DNA of 64,000 nucleotides from NCBI RefSeq assembly GCF_900108085.1, contig NZ_FNVR01000003.1, positions 124,001 to 188,000 of the forward strand. The letters are read 5' to 3'. The translations under genes and the position numbers were made by a program. Of the stretch, positions 26,909 to 36,545 are shown in pieces. The notes below the pieces were generated by a model. That model searched no databases, was not told where the DNA came from, and saw only the letters and a list, made by a program, of their open reading frames with translations. This stretch comes from Algoriphagus boritolerans DSM 17298 = JCM 18970. Its GTDB lineage: Bacteria > Bacteroidota > Bacteroidia > Cytophagales > Cyclobacteriaceae. Within the stretch, counting starts at the first letter, position 1. Every line of letters begins with the position of its first letter.

Positions 26909-28027
26909 TCACTTTTTCCCTGGAACAGTGTACCCTAAGGTGAATTCAAAAAAATCTGCTTTTGCCTTATGCGCTTTGATTTGCATCCCTGCTGATAAAT
27001 GATTGCCAATCCGATATCTGGCGCCCACCCGCTCATAAAACCAGGTTATTTCCTGATTTAACTCGTTACGATACAAATAAGCACCCAAACCGATCGGGAC
27101 AAAGAGCCGCTCTGTAAGCTGCCATTCCCAGGACCCTACGATCGCAAGGGAGGTTTGGTCTCTAAATGAAAAGTTTCTTTCGGGAAATCTCAAGTGCAGT
27201 CCCTGAGCCCAAAATAAATCGAGACCCAAGCCGACACGGTATTTAAAAGCGGGTTCCAAAAGATAATTAATTCCCAATCCACCTCTGAAATAGGAGGGTT
27301 CGCCTATTTCATAATTCTTTATACCTGTGTAGAGCGCAAAATTCCAAAATGTCTTTAGCCCTTTCGCCGGAATGACAGGTGGATTGGCTGGAGTTGGATA
27401 GATTTCACCTAGCTTCATTCGCATGGAGAAATTGATTGGGAAAAGATTTATTCCCGAATTTGGCTTTTTGGAAGCACCATTTGAATAGTGCTTCAAACCA
27501 AAACTTACCAAAAAATCAACCCGCTCGGAAATACTGATGGTGGTATTCAGTCCAAGATTGACGTAACCGTTGACCTTGGAGCCAATGTAACGGTTGCTTG
27601 GATTAGCTATGGAATCGTAAGGTCTGAGATTAAATCCTACGCCTAACTGCGTAAAATAACCAAAGCTGACGCTTCGGTCTATCCCCTTGATCGAAAAAGG
27701 GATTTCCATAAATCCATAAACTGATTGTGGTCTACCAATTTCCTCATAGGATTTCAAGGCAGAGTTAAAGCCTAAACCAAGCGTAGGGTATCGGTATAAA
27801 TAATTGAAAGTCGTATTCGAGATTTTTCTCCAGCCAATCTTGAAATCTATTGCCCTATAGTCGACGGCATCTTTGATTTCATCTCCCCAATCAGTGCCGT
27901 TACTAAGCAAAGGACCTGTCTCATATCCAAGGCCAATAACTTTTTGGAATTTAGTGTCTTGCGCCAGGGTATAATTAAGCTGAAAAAAAAGACCTACTAA
28001 AATTCCTACCGTAATTGATTTACTCAT
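26909..28027 (-). CDS. PagL-like acyloxyacyl hydrolase / outer-membrane barrel
   Basis: Outer-membrane protein of 372 aa with a signal peptide (about 1-22, ending TLAQ); an ATG four codons upstream is equally open. The centre carries FGLKHYSNGASKKPNSGIN, which resembles the PagL lipid A 3-O-deacylase signature of His and Ser followed by an Asn-rich loop. The remainder is beta strands with aromatic ends, finishing FFEFTLGYTVPGKK. At about 370 aa it is longer than PagL (about 150-185 aa); the extra part reads like a second set of strands. Members remodel lipid A. The active-site residues look plausible but activity is not proven. Confidence 0.72.
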   Translation of the reverse strand: MSKSITVGILVGLFFQLNYTLAQDTKFQKVIGLGYETGPLLSNGTDWGDEIKDAVDYRAIDFKIGWRKISNTTFNYLYRYPTLGLGFNSALKSYEEIGRPQSVYGFMEIPFSIKGIDRSVSFGYFTQLGVGFNLRPYDSIANPSNRYIGSKVNGYVNLGLNTTISISERVDFLVSFGLKHYSNGASKKPNSGINLFPINFSMRMKLGEIYPTPANPPVIPAKGLKTFWNFALYTGIKNYEIGEPSYFRGGLGINYLLEPAFKYRVGLGLDLFWAQGLHLRFPERNFSFRDQTSLAIVGSWEWQLTERLFVPIGLGAYLYRNELNQEITWFYERVGARYRIGNHLSAGMQIKAHKAKADFFEFTLGYTVPGKK

Positions 28028-28321
28028 TTCACTTTCCAATGACTAGTTTAACAAAAGTATCAAAAAATTGGAATAAAACTGTCTAATATTTAGTTGGTAA
28101 GCATCACTACTATGCTTGAAAAAAAGGGATAACCATAAAAAAGGTAGTTCGAAAAGACGTATAGAATAAAAGTAAGCTTATCGATATGAGATCACTTATT
28201 ACGATCTTGCTTTCTTGAATCGAGAGATTTAACTTATCATTTAGTTTAGAATTTAGTTTTTAACTTAAAATTAAAACTCCCAATTAAAAATAAATAAATT
28301 TTTTAAACAAGTCTTTATAAC
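28028..28321. other. AT-rich intergenic stretch
   Basis: About 290 bp of markedly AT-rich sequence downstream of the propeller gene and upstream of the PagL-like gene. A weak stem (AGTTTTAA ... TTAAAAACT on the minus strand, near 28250-28280) lies after the propeller stop and could help end transcription. No gene or other feature is recognised. Confidence 0.5.
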
Positions 28322-29374
28322 CTAGAATATATCACCTAACTTAAACTCTACGATTCCAGGATCCCTATCCGTAGTTACACCAAAAATTCGTGTCATCTCA
28401 TCATCGACAGCAATACTTTTAACAGAAACATCTAATTCGATTTCAGTAATTAACTCACCTGCCAAGGAATAAATAAGAACCCTGTTTGCGATCTTAGAAG
28501 ATGATTGTATCTCTGCCTCGCTAGTACCCCCAAATAAAGCCAATATATAGTCATTACTAAATACTACATCCCTAAAAAAATACGGACTATTCAAATCCCA
28601 AAAAACTGACTGACCAGCAATGTCTGGTTTCAATTCAAATCCTGTATACTCTCTCATCTCGCCCGAAAAGACCATTGTTAACTTTTCTTTTTGTGCGTTA
28701 AAAATTTCTATTTTATTAGAAAATATACATGCAATTGCATAGTGACTACGATTTTTATTGGAACTAAACCATCCCATATTAATTTGAGACAAATTAAAGT
28801 CATCCAAATCATTCCTCCCAGTAAAATTCTCTAGAGATCCAAAGTATTTTTTTTGATTTCCATTCAAATCAAATTCAACCAATCTATGAGGTGAATCAAC
28901 CATTAATGCTAAAAAAGTAGTATCAGAAAATCTCAGCACACTGTAAGCCTTATAGAAGTCTCCTACTTGTTTTAGTTGTGATAAAGCTAATTTACCTCTA
29001 TCTTCTAGGGAAAATTCACTAATTTTCTTATCTATTGAACTGTAAACACTAATGGAGTTATCTGCTATTCCATAATCAACATTATTAGCATCTGATATTT
29101 CTCCAGGTCCAAATCCAATCTGACCCAAAGAAAATTGATATTTCATATTATTAGAATTGATGACATGAACAGGAGGATTTTCGGATGAAATATTAGCTCT
29201 TTCTAAAACAATTAATTTATCATTAATATATCTAACCTTTTCAGGATTTATCAACTCATCATATAAAAATTTAGTAGAATCTACCTTTGGTATTCCATTA
29301 TCACTTTTATTTGAAATCGAACAGGAAATAAATATCCAGGAATATAAGACAAAATATGAAAATTTATTTATCAT
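28322..29374 (-). CDS. 6-bladed beta-propeller lipoprotein
   Basis: Protein of 350 aa with a lipoprotein signal (lipobox ending at Cys18 in WIFISC). It carries repeated beta-propeller blades of the Bacteroidota 6-bladed (BF3664-like) type, such as ISVYSSIDKKISEFSL, NKIEIFNAQKEKLT and NRVLIYSLAGELITEIEL. It is probably anchored in the outer membrane or periplasm and binds a ligand or partner. Base composition is clearly more AT-rich than the flanking genes and Ile/Asn/Ser/Lys are enriched, suggesting a transferred or fast-evolving locus. The gene lies downstream of a small exported peptide gene on the same strand, with a long palindrome between them. Confidence 0.78.
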   Translation of the reverse strand: MINKFSYFVLYSWIFISCSISNKSDNGIPKVDSTKFLYDELINPEKVRYINDKLIVLERANISSENPPVHVINSNNMKYQFSLGQIGFGPGEISDANNVDYGIADNSISVYSSIDKKISEFSLEDRGKLALSQLKQVGDFYKAYSVLRFSDTTFLALMVDSPHRLVEFDLNGNQKKYFGSLENFTGRNDLDDFNLSQINMGWFSSNKNRSHYAIACIFSNKIEIFNAQKEKLTMVFSGEMREYTGFELKPDIAGQSVFWDLNSPYFFRDVVFSNDYILALFGGTSEAEIQSSSKIANRVLIYSLAGELITEIELDVSVKSIAVDDEMTRIFGVTTDRDPGIVEFKLGDIF

Positions 29375-29476
29375 AAATAATAACTTACAAAATAAACCAA
29401 CTCATAATAAATTTTACTTTTTTTTTTAAGTCTTAAGTCAAAAAAAATTAAAGAAAAGCAGTAATCTTAAAGGAAA

Positions 29477-29512
29477 CATAGACACATATGTTCTAGAACA
29501 TATATGTCTATG
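29477..29512 (-). terminator. 36-bp near-perfect palindrome after peptide gene
   Basis: Two 18-bp arms centred between 29494 and 29495 (around TTCTAGAA) pair with a single mismatch. It lies 10 bp past the stop of the small exported peptide gene. On the minus strand T-rich runs come only tens of bases later, so it may be a terminator or attenuator, or an RNA-stabilising stem at the 3' end of the peptide message. A protein-binding operator is also possible because the arms form a symmetric DNA palindrome. Confidence 0.55.
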
Positions 29513-29521
29513 AAACCATAC

Positions 29522-29707
29522 TTATTGAGACGGCGGACAACAATCGGGCAACCCTTTAATGTCGGTAGGATAGAAGGTTCCAAACCGGTCAAAACAACCA
29601 ATTGAATTCGCCTGAATACAATCAGCAGCATTACTTTCAAAGGAAAAGGTTATTCCCATTGAAAATACAAAGGCGAAACATACAAGTAATAGACTTTTCT
29701 TTTTCAT
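29522..29707 (-). CDS. Small exported cysteine-containing peptide
   Basis: Peptide of 61 aa beginning MKKKSLLLVCFAFVFSMGITFSF, a clean signal sequence. The mature part is about 33 residues, has four cysteines (AADCIQ, GCFDRFG, DCC) and ends PPSQ. It has the layout of the short exported peptides (NVEALA-type) often found in Bacteroidota upstream of 6-bladed beta-propeller lipoproteins. It lacks the NVEALA sequence itself, so the link is by size, signal and neighbourhood only. The cysteines suggest disulfides outside the cytoplasm. Function unknown. Confidence 0.65.
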   Translation of the reverse strand: MKKKSLLLVCFAFVFSMGITFSFESNAADCIQANSIGCFDRFGTFYPTDIKGLPDCCPPSQ

Positions 29708-29842
29708 TTCTCTTTTGTTTTAAGTTGTTAAACATATTCAATACTACAAACTTTTAATTTATAGTCCAAATACATGTCAACTATCTGTTAAATACTTACA
29801 TGAAAGTTTTTTTTTTAACTTAAAAGGTTATTTAATAATTTA

Positions 29843-30762
29843 GGACCTGCTTAAAAACTCAAGATTTCATATTCTCAAAACCAGTCCAGAATTTAATCTG
29901 AACTGGTTTTTTGATTCTAGAATCTTGTAAACCGCCTCTACAACGGCAATCAATGCATAGTTGAATGTTGCCCAGGCTGAAAAACTCAGGCATAACAGTA
30001 CTTCCCCAGCCAATTTGACCATTTTGAGCAATAAGATGATTGCAGCGATCCACGATTGACTGGTATCCTTGAGTCCGGCCTTGATCCGGTTCATTCCGGA
30101 TCCTGTCTTTGCCTGACCAAACTTGCCTTCTATCGGATTCCGCTCTCCCGGTCTTACGTGGTTTTCCACTGCCTCGGCCGACGGGCGACCCAAGGGCTTG
30201 GCCGCCAGTTTAATCCCGTTGTCCTTTAGCCATTTTCTGTTTTCCCGGCTACAGTAAATCTTATCGGCCAGAACTTTTGCCGGGTAAAACCCAAACCGTT
30301 GCCGGTAGTTTTCCACGTATGCTTTCAGGCAGCTCCCTTCATTGAACGCGTCCCAAGATATCGTGTCCAGAAACGAATACCCATCGACCAGACTCAGGTG
30401 GATTTTGGCTCCGAACTCTGTCTTGAACCTTGCTTTGCCCCTCACAATGGGACGTACATGAGGCTGTTGGATGCTCACTATCCGTTCATCCATCCTCATG
30501 GGTACGCTTGTTAAACATTTCCAGTTGTTGGGCACAGACGGTCTGAAGACCCAATACTTCCGCTGAAGGCTAGGATCCAGGGGATAGACTTCGAACTGGT
30601 CCACCTATTTTTCGACCGTCTTGAAGTTCCTTCGCAGGTATTGGAGCTGGGCTTTGATCCCGCTTCAAATGGTCTTTTTGGAGGTATTCCTTTTCTTGTA
30701 AGAACCTTGCCGTAGACATCTTTCAGATTGCACCTATCGATTAGCACCCTTGGTATAAACAT
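29843..30762 (-). pseudogene. Decayed IS5-like transposase
   Basis: A frame from 30604 to 29867 keeps the catalytic half of an IS5-like DDE transposase: RIVSIQQPHVRPIVRGK, EFGAKIHLSLVDG, SWDAFNEGS, VLADKIYCSRENRKWL and NPIEGKFGQAKTGSGMNRI. Just upstream, in the same frame, reads KAQLQYLRRNFKTVEK, then a TAG stop (30605-30607). Beyond it the N-terminal part (VLIDRCNLKDVYGKVLTRKGIPPK, from 30762) is in another frame. The gene is therefore broken by at least one nonsense codon and one frameshift, and its start is missing. A possible left end, GGACCTGCTTAAAAACTC, lies at 29843-29860; its inverted mate was not found on the right. Confidence 0.75.
29877..29912. repeat. Hairpin at left side of IS remnant
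   Basis: The plus strand reads AAAACCAGTCCAGAAT, then a spacer, then CTGGTTTTTT, an imperfect hairpin. The same sequence with few changes occurs inverted at 30827-30858. It overlaps the 3' end of the transposase frame. Confidence 0.5.
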
Positions 30763-30826
30763 TCCATATTGCTAAGCATATTTGGAAATTGTGCCTTTAA
30801 GATGTCAACTATGACGTTCACATATG

Positions 30827-30858
30827 AAAAAACCAGCCCAACATTCTGGCCTGGTTTT
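30827..30858 (-). terminator. Terminator downstream of TPR gene, matching the left hairpin
   Basis: The minus strand reads AAAACCAGGCCAGAATG, then TTGGGCTGGTTTTTT, a stem of about 12 bp with one mismatch followed by a T run, about 100 bp after the TPR stop. It has the form of a rho-independent terminator. It is nearly the inverse of the hairpin at 29877-29912, so it may instead be part of a mobile-element end. Confidence 0.6.
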
Positions 30859-30955
30859 AAAAAGATTTGTATTTACAATCATTCACATTATATGGTTATG
30901 ATGTGAAATTTTCACGGAAAGCATAATTTCTAACATTTCATTCTAAAATTGCAAT

Positions 30956-32164
30956 TTAATTATCCATCCAATTAGGGCCGAGCTTTTCAACCAACTTCTT
31001 ATTCATAGCTTCAGCTTGCTCAGTCATTTTGAGTTTGCTATAAATTTGAAATAGAATGGTCATGGGGTCAGTATTTTCTGGCTGGATTTTTAAAGCCTGC
31101 TCAAAGTAGGTACCTGCATCTTTGTATATTTCATCTGCTTTCTTACCAACTACTTCTGATTGTTTTTCCCACTCTGCATCACTAAGCTCGTTAAGAGCAT
31201 TTAGCATTTTAGTAGCTTGTTCCAACAAAAGTGCACCAGTATAAAAGTTGCCTTGAAAGAAATTCGGATCTACTTCCACAGATTTTTTATAATCTACCAA
31301 AGCACCATCCAGATCACCTGCTTGTTCCTTCAAATAACCTGATCTAAGAAGAAGGCCAGTGTTGTTCGGATCATTTGCAAGAGCTTCATTGATTTGAGAC
31401 ATTGCCTCATCCATCTTGTTCAATTGAAGTAGCAACTGAATCTCATACTCTGCCAAAACTTTATCCATAGGATATTCTTCTTTAGCTTTGGTTACTAACT
31501 CGTAAGCAGCCTCGGGATTTTTTTCCTCAGTGCTTAGAATTTGCACCATGAAGTAATATGCATTCAACTTATTGTACTCAGGTACATCAAGTAGGTATCC
31601 AAAGTGTCGCTTAGCGTCTTCAAATTTACCCAGATCATTTGCCAGAAATCCGGCATTGTAGTGAATCGTGGTATCTGACAAATCAATCTCACCTGCCATG
31701 TTGAAGAACTCATAGGCCATTTCGAAATCATCATCAGAGTAGCGCTCGATGCCTTTGTCGAATGCAATATTCTTTAAGGTATAAATTGAATAAGGACGAA
31801 GATTGTCAGGAACTCCTGGAAGATCGTCTTCATAGATTTCCTTGCCTACTCCTGCAGCTTTGTCACCGCCGGCCATATCAAACGCCTTTTTGAAAGTTCC
31901 CAAAGCTGCTGAGCCCAGCTGGACAGTTTCCATCGTATTAGAGGAATCGGCGTAGAAAATTTTGGTTTCAATCTTAGCTTTTAACAGATGCGTAGCAGGA
32001 TCTCCACTGGTTTCAGGGTTAGTGGATGCAGCATCAATGGCAGTTAAGGCAGTTTGCAGATCACCGGATTTAAATCCCTTCTCTGCTTCCCTTAATACTT
32101 TTTTTTGTCCAAAGGCAAGGGTGGTTGCCCCAATCAGGACCATAGAGAGAATCAGCTTTTTCAT
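30956..32164 (-). CDS. Exported TPR protein
   Basis: Protein of 402 aa with a signal peptide (about 1-19, MKKLILSMVLIGATTLAFGQ). TPR units cover most of the mature part (for example KTNPETSGDPATHLLKAK-like, FNMAGEIDLSDTTIHYNAGF, ALANDPNNTGLLLRSGYLKE and QALKIQPENTDPMTILFQIY). It is periplasmic, with no enzymatic domain seen. The start lies 23 bp past the gyrA stop, so it may be cotranscribed with gyrA; this position next to gyrA recurs in Bacteroidota as far as I know. Confidence 0.88.
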   Translation of the reverse strand: MKKLILSMVLIGATTLAFGQKKVLREAEKGFKSGDLQTALTAIDAASTNPETSGDPATHLLKAKIETKIFYADSSNTMETVQLGSAALGTFKKAFDMAGGDKAAGVGKEIYEDDLPGVPDNLRPYSIYTLKNIAFDKGIERYSDDDFEMAYEFFNMAGEIDLSDTTIHYNAGFLANDLGKFEDAKRHFGYLLDVPEYNKLNAYYFMVQILSTEEKNPEAAYELVTKAKEEYPMDKVLAEYEIQLLLQLNKMDEAMSQINEALANDPNNTGLLLRSGYLKEQAGDLDGALVDYKKSVEVDPNFFQGNFYTGALLLEQATKMLNALNELSDAEWEKQSEVVGKKADEIYKDAGTYFEQALKIQPENTDPMTILFQIYSKLKMTEQAEAMNKKLVEKLGPNWMDN

Positions 32165-32187
32165 TTTCTTAATTCTTAATTGTTTGG

Positions 32188-34716
32188 TTATTCAGTTGTT
32201 TCTTCTGGCGATTCCGGTGTTTGATTTTCAAGATCAGGAGAAGTCGGATCTTCTAATTCTTCTTCTTCTTCTCTAGAAATCTTTTCTACCGAAGAAATTT
32301 CATCTCCTTCTCCTACTCTGATCAACTTCACACCCTGCGTCGCACGACCCATTACTCTTAACTGATCCATGGATATTCTGATTGTTATACCAGATTTATT
32401 AATGATCATAAGATCGTCGTAATCAGTCACTTGTTTAATTGCAACTAAAGCTCCGGTTTTTTCCGTAACATTCATTGCTTTCACTCCCTTTCCACCCCGA
32501 TTGGTAATTCTGTACTCTTCAAGGTCAGAACGTTTTCCATAGCCCTTTTCTGAGACTACCAATAGCGTGGCGTTTTCCTCTGAGGCACAAACCATGCCAA
32601 TGACATAATCTTTATCTTGATTTAACGTTATCGCTTTCACTCCCGTAGCAGTCCTTCCCATCGGGCGAACTGATGTTTCAGGGAAGTGAATTGCCCTACC
32701 TGATTTGACGGCGATTACGATATGCTGTCTTCCATTGGTCATATTGACATTGACCAACTGATCATCCTCTCTGATATTCAGCGCAATGATTCCATTGGTA
32801 CGTGGTCGGCTGTATTGCTCAAGCGTGGTTTTCTTGATGATTCCCTTTTTGGTGATCATCACCAAGAAGTGATTGTTCAAGTAATCCTGATCATCCAGAC
32901 TTTCCACCTGAATAATTGATCTGATTTTATCATCTAATTCAATATTGATCAGATTTTGAATCGGCCGCCCTTTCGAAGTCTTTGCGCCTTCAGGGATGGC
33001 ATAGGTTTTCAACCAGAATAATTTTCCCTTGTCAGTGAAAATCAACAAATAGTTGTGTGTCGAAGCTGTAAACAAGTACTCGGTAAAATCATCCTCTTTG
33101 GTGCTGACACCTTTGGAACCAACTCCACCTCTGCCTTGTGTTCGGTATTCAGTCAAAGCAGTTCGCTTCACATAGCCTTGATGAGAAACCGTAATCACCA
33201 CCTCTTCATTTGGAATCATGTCTTCGTAGCTGAAATCTTCCGCGTTGTGCTCGATTTCGGTACGACGGTCATCGGAATATCTGTCCCTTACTTCCTGAAG
33301 CTCGGCCTTGATGATTTCCATCCGTTTTTCTTCATTACCGAGAATCTCTTTCAATTCCTCGATCAACCCCATGATTTCTTTGTATTCCTGGATGATTTTT
33401 TCGCGCTCCATTCCGGTAAGCCGTTGCAATCTCATATCAAGAATCGCACGTGCTTGAATCTCGCTAAGCTCAAACCGTTCAATCAAGCCATTTCGGGCCG
33501 TTTCAGGATCCGAAGAATTTCTGATCAAAGAAATCACCTCATCCAGATGGTCTAAAGCGATCAGGTAACCCTGTAAAATATGGGCTCTTTTCTCCGCTTC
33601 TTTTAATTCAAATACTGTTCTCCTGACTACAACCTCGTGCCTGTGGTCGACATAGTGAACGATCAGGTCTTTAAGGTTCAGCGTATAGGGCCTTCCTTTG
33701 ACCAAGGCTACATTATTGACCGAAAATGAAGTTTGTAAGGCAGTGTGTTTGTAAAGATTATTCAGTACCACACTTGAAATAGCATCCCGCTTCAGCTCAT
33801 ACACGATCCTCATCCCGGACCGATCAGACTCATCACGTATTGCGGAGATTCCTTCAATTTTCTTCTCATTGATCAAAGCAGCGGTCTTCTCAACCATATT
33901 GGCCTTGTTGACCATGTATGGAATTTCGGTGATCACAATCATCTCACGGTTGCCACCGTCCTTGATCTCAACATTAGCTTTGCCTCTGACTACTATTCGT
34001 CCTCTACCGGTCTCGAAAGCAGCTTTTACGCCGTTGTAGCCATAGATAATTCCTCCTGTAGGAAAATCCGGAGCAATGATAAATTTCATCAGCTCGGCAA
34101 TGGTAATGTCTCGATTTTCGATATAGGCCACGATCCCGTCGATGACTTCTCCGAGATTGTGAGGAGCCATATTGGTTGCCATACCTACTGCAATACCTGA
34201 TGCGCCATTCAGAAGCAAGGCCGGAACCTTGGCCGGAAGAACCGTCGGTTCTTTTAAGGAGTCGTCAAAGTTGAATTGAAAATCAACCGTTTCCTTATTG
34301 ATATCCACCAGCAATTCCTCAGCGATGCGCTTAAGCCTCGCTTCGGTGTACCTCATCGCAGCCGGATTATCTCCATCGATGGATCCAAAGTTACCCTGAC
34401 CGTCCACCATCGTGTATCGAAGGGACCAATCCTGAGCCATACGAACCATCGTTTCGTATACAGCCGAATCTCCGTGTGGGTGGTATTTACCCAAAACCTC
34501 ACCTACGATTCTTGCGGATTTTTTATAGGGTTTGTTGTGCAATACTCCCAGTTCCTGCATTCCATACAGAATACGTCTGTGAACTGGCTTGAGTCCGTCT
34601 CGGACATCTGGAAGTGCTCGGGAAACAATGACCGACATCGAATAATCGATGTAGGCACCACGCATTTCCTCTTCAATATTAATTGGGATAATGTTCTCGT
34701 TTTCTCCTTGAGCCAT
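32188..34716 (-). CDS. gyrA: DNA gyrase subunit A
   Basis: Topoisomerase II A subunit of 842 aa. The catalytic tyrosine is Tyr123 in [11 protein letters not shown], and the quinolone region reads [10 protein letters not shown] with Ser84 and Glu88, a form without the usual resistance substitutions at the Ser position. C-terminal beta-pinwheel blades follow, with a GyrA-box-like [10 protein letters not shown] and a later NRGGKGVKA. The protein ends in an acidic tail rich in Glu, Asp, Pro and Ser. It introduces negative supercoils with GyrB. It is followed at 23 bp by the exported TPR gene. Confidence 0.97.
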   Translation of the reverse strand: MAQGENENIIPINIEEEMRGAYIDYSMSVIVSRALPDVRDGLKPVHRRILYGMQELGVLHNKPYKKSARIVGEVLGKYHPHGDSAVYETMVRMAQDWSLRYTMVDGQGNFGSIDGDNPAAMRYTEARLKRIAEELLVDINKETVDFQFNFDDSLKEPTVLPAKVPALLLNGASGIAVGMATNMAPHNLGEVIDGIVAYIENRDITIAELMKFIIAPDFPTGGIIYGYNGVKAAFETGRGRIVVRGKANVEIKDGGNREMIVITEIPYMVNKANMVEKTAALINEKKIEGISAIRDESDRSGMRIVYELKRDAISSVVLNNLYKHTALQTSFSVNNVALVKGRPYTLNLKDLIVHYVDHRHEVVVRRTVFELKEAEKRAHILQGYLIALDHLDEVISLIRNSSDPETARNGLIERFELSEIQARAILDMRLQRLTGMEREKIIQEYKEIMGLIEELKEILGNEEKRMEIIKAELQEVRDRYSDDRRTEIEHNAEDFSYEDMIPNEEVVITVSHQGYVKRTALTEYRTQGRGGVGSKGVSTKEDDFTEYLFTASTHNYLLIFTDKGKLFWLKTYAIPEGAKTSKGRPIQNLINIELDDKIRSIIQVESLDDQDYLNNHFLVMITKKGIIKKTTLEQYSRPRTNGIIALNIREDDQLVNVNMTNGRQHIVIAVKSGRAIHFPETSVRPMGRTATGVKAITLNQDKDYVIGMVCASEENATLLVVSEKGYGKRSDLEEYRITNRGGKGVKAMNVTEKTGALVAIKQVTDYDDLMIINKSGITIRISMDQLRVMGRATQGVKLIRVGEGDEISSVEKISREEEEELEDPTSPDLENQTPESPEETTE

Positions 34717-34811
34717 ATAATGCTAATTCAGGGGTCGATTTAGGCCGCAAGATAGTAAAAAAGGCAAGGTTTCGAAAGCCTCGATTCAAAGGTTATTTCA
34801 GCGGTTTTACA

Positions 34812-35831
34812 TCAATACCACTGTCCTACTTTGCGATTTTGCATATTAAAAATCGAGCTTCCACGGTATTCTATACCATTATGCATGTGCTTCATCACTA
34901 CACCACAGCCTTGAATTTTGCACCTTTTGGTACCGGGAATTTTGATGGCCAAACCCGCCTGAAGTCCGTAGACATCCTGATTAATGTTTTGAAATTCAGA
35001 ATAATCAGAAGCTGCGTAAGTAAACTCTCTAAACTCCCCTCCACCTTTTAGAAATAACTTGGCATACTCCGAAAAGTCATATTCCACGCGCAATGAAACT
35101 CCAAAATATGGATCCTCAGACACGGCCAGTCTGGGAACATAAGGAACTGCACCCATCAAAAGTGAAGGATCAACCGAATTTTTAAGTTTCATCTTTCCAA
35201 ACTCTCCCTCCAAAATAAATCTCCATGGGTAATTTTGCCGGGCCCGCTGTCTAAGCTCCGACTGCATGTAAATATTATTCGTACTGTATCTTCGATATTG
35301 CCATTTCAGAAATCCCTGACGTCGCTTAGCATCATACAATACCAGACCTACTGTACCATAGGTCTTGCTGATTTGATAGCTAGCACCTTCAAACGCAAAT
35401 TCATGGTCATTACCTCTCATAGGAGCTAAATTTCCCCACTCTCTCCCAAAGCCACCACCGACAGTCAGGAGGTTAAACAAATTGATCCTGACTCCGCCAT
35501 TGACGAGGGGAACTATCCACTCCTCGCCCGAGAGTGAAAGAGTATCCTGAATTGAAAAATCTGAATTTTCGAAGTTTTGATACTGGGTAATGGGATATAA
35601 ACCAGGGTTTTCAGCATAAAATGCAGTGCCTATCTGATGGTAAGCCGCTCCGGTGGACACTTCCAAGGCAAACATCTCAATGACATTCCTGAAAACATTA
35701 CCAACACCCGATTCACTTTTAGGATTTTTGGCTTTGCTACTGATTCCAAAAATGTCATCTTCCTGAGCCCAAGCAGTGATTTGGAAAAGAGTAAGAATTA
35801 GTGCGAGCGGGAAAGTTTTTTTGAAAGTCAT
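34812..35831 (-). CDS. Outer-membrane beta-barrel protein of unknown function
   Basis: Protein of 339 aa from the start MTFKKTFPLALILTLFQITAWAQ, a clear signal peptide; an upstream in-frame ATG at 35921 would bury it. The mature part is rich in alternating aromatic and polar strands (VSTGAAYHQIG, VEYDFSEYAKLFLKGGGEFREF, YGLQAGLAIKIPG), consistent with an outer-membrane barrel. It does not end in the usual terminal Phe, but in RKVGQWY after a Cys-rich stretch (RCKIQGCGVVMKHMHNG). I do not recognise the family. Confidence 0.7.
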   Translation of the reverse strand: MTFKKTFPLALILTLFQITAWAQEDDIFGISSKAKNPKSESGVGNVFRNVIEMFALEVSTGAAYHQIGTAFYAENPGLYPITQYQNFENSDFSIQDTLSLSGEEWIVPLVNGGVRINLFNLLTVGGGFGREWGNLAPMRGNDHEFAFEGASYQISKTYGTVGLVLYDAKRRQGFLKWQYRRYSTNNIYMQSELRQRARQNYPWRFILEGEFGKMKLKNSVDPSLLMGAVPYVPRLAVSEDPYFGVSLRVEYDFSEYAKLFLKGGGEFREFTYAASDYSEFQNINQDVYGLQAGLAIKIPGTKRCKIQGCGVVMKHMHNGIEYRGSSIFNMQNRKVGQWY

Positions 35832-35930
35832 GCTTTGGTAACGAAAAACCGGTTCAGTTGGTGTGAAAATAAAAAAAGAAGCTTCTTTTCCGGAAGCTCC
35901 TTCAAATCTTTTGCCAATCAAGGAATTAAT

Positions 35931-36425
35931 TTATTTTTCTACGTCACCGTCGTCTTTCACTTTCATTTCGGCGACAAGCTGATCTAGTTTTTCTTTCATA
36001 GCCGGATCTTCTTTGATCGCTCCGTTTACTTTATTGTAAATAGATACTCCCAAAACCGTGTCATCTTTGATCAATTCGGTTTTGTAGTCTACCACCGATT
36101 GCTGAAGGGAATCCTGAAATTCTTTGATCGCTGCGTAAGCAGCTCTTTCTTCGTCAGTCAGGTTGATTTCGGCTTCCTTTGCAGCATCTCCCCAAGCGGC
36201 TTTGATTTCATTATATCTGGCTCCTCCGTCGATGACTTCGTTGTTAAGAATCATATTTTTCAATTCTTCCGTCTTTTTCTCCACAAACTCAGAAGTCATC
36301 ACCTCCACTGTCGCAAACTTTTTTAGATCCTCATCTGTAACTGCTGCTGCTTCAGTAGCTTCCTGTGCAAATCCCGCTAAATTCAATCCTCCAAAAAGGA
36401 GCAAAAACATCCATGTCTTTTTCAT
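35931..36425 (-). CDS. Exported helical protein of unknown function
   Basis: Protein of 164 aa from MKKTWMFLLLFGGLNLAGFAQ, which supplies the signal peptide; the frame stays open upstream to 36527 but those residues look non-coding. The mature part is Ala/Glu/Lys-rich and probably helical (VTDEDLKKFATVEVMTSEFVEKKTEE, DEERAAYAAIKEFQDSL, EKLDQLVAEMKV). The opening recalls DUF4168-type exported proteins, but I cannot confirm that. The next gene downstream is the barrel gene starting at 35831. Confidence 0.72.
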   Translation of the reverse strand: MKKTWMFLLLFGGLNLAGFAQEATEAAAVTDEDLKKFATVEVMTSEFVEKKTEELKNMILNNEVIDGGARYNEIKAAWGDAAKEAEINLTDEERAAYAAIKEFQDSLQQSVVDYKTELIKDDTVLGVSIYNKVNGAIKEDPAMKEKLDQLVAEMKVKDDGDVEK

Positions 36426-36545
36426 ATGTAGTGTAGTTTTAAAATGAACAAATCGCAATAAAAACCTCCAAAAGTAAGGATGCAAGAATTTAAAGTGTCT
36501 TTTAAGATATTTTATGATAAGCGGCATATCCTAAAAGACCTAAAT

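Noticed and set aside
30511-30762. 83-aa minus-strand frame as a separate gene
   Set aside because: Its first part is the N-terminal region of the broken IS5-like transposase in a shifted frame; the rest is out-of-frame sequence.
33055-33555. 166-aa plus-strand frame
   Set aside because: It lies entirely inside gyrA on the opposite strand and shows no family features.
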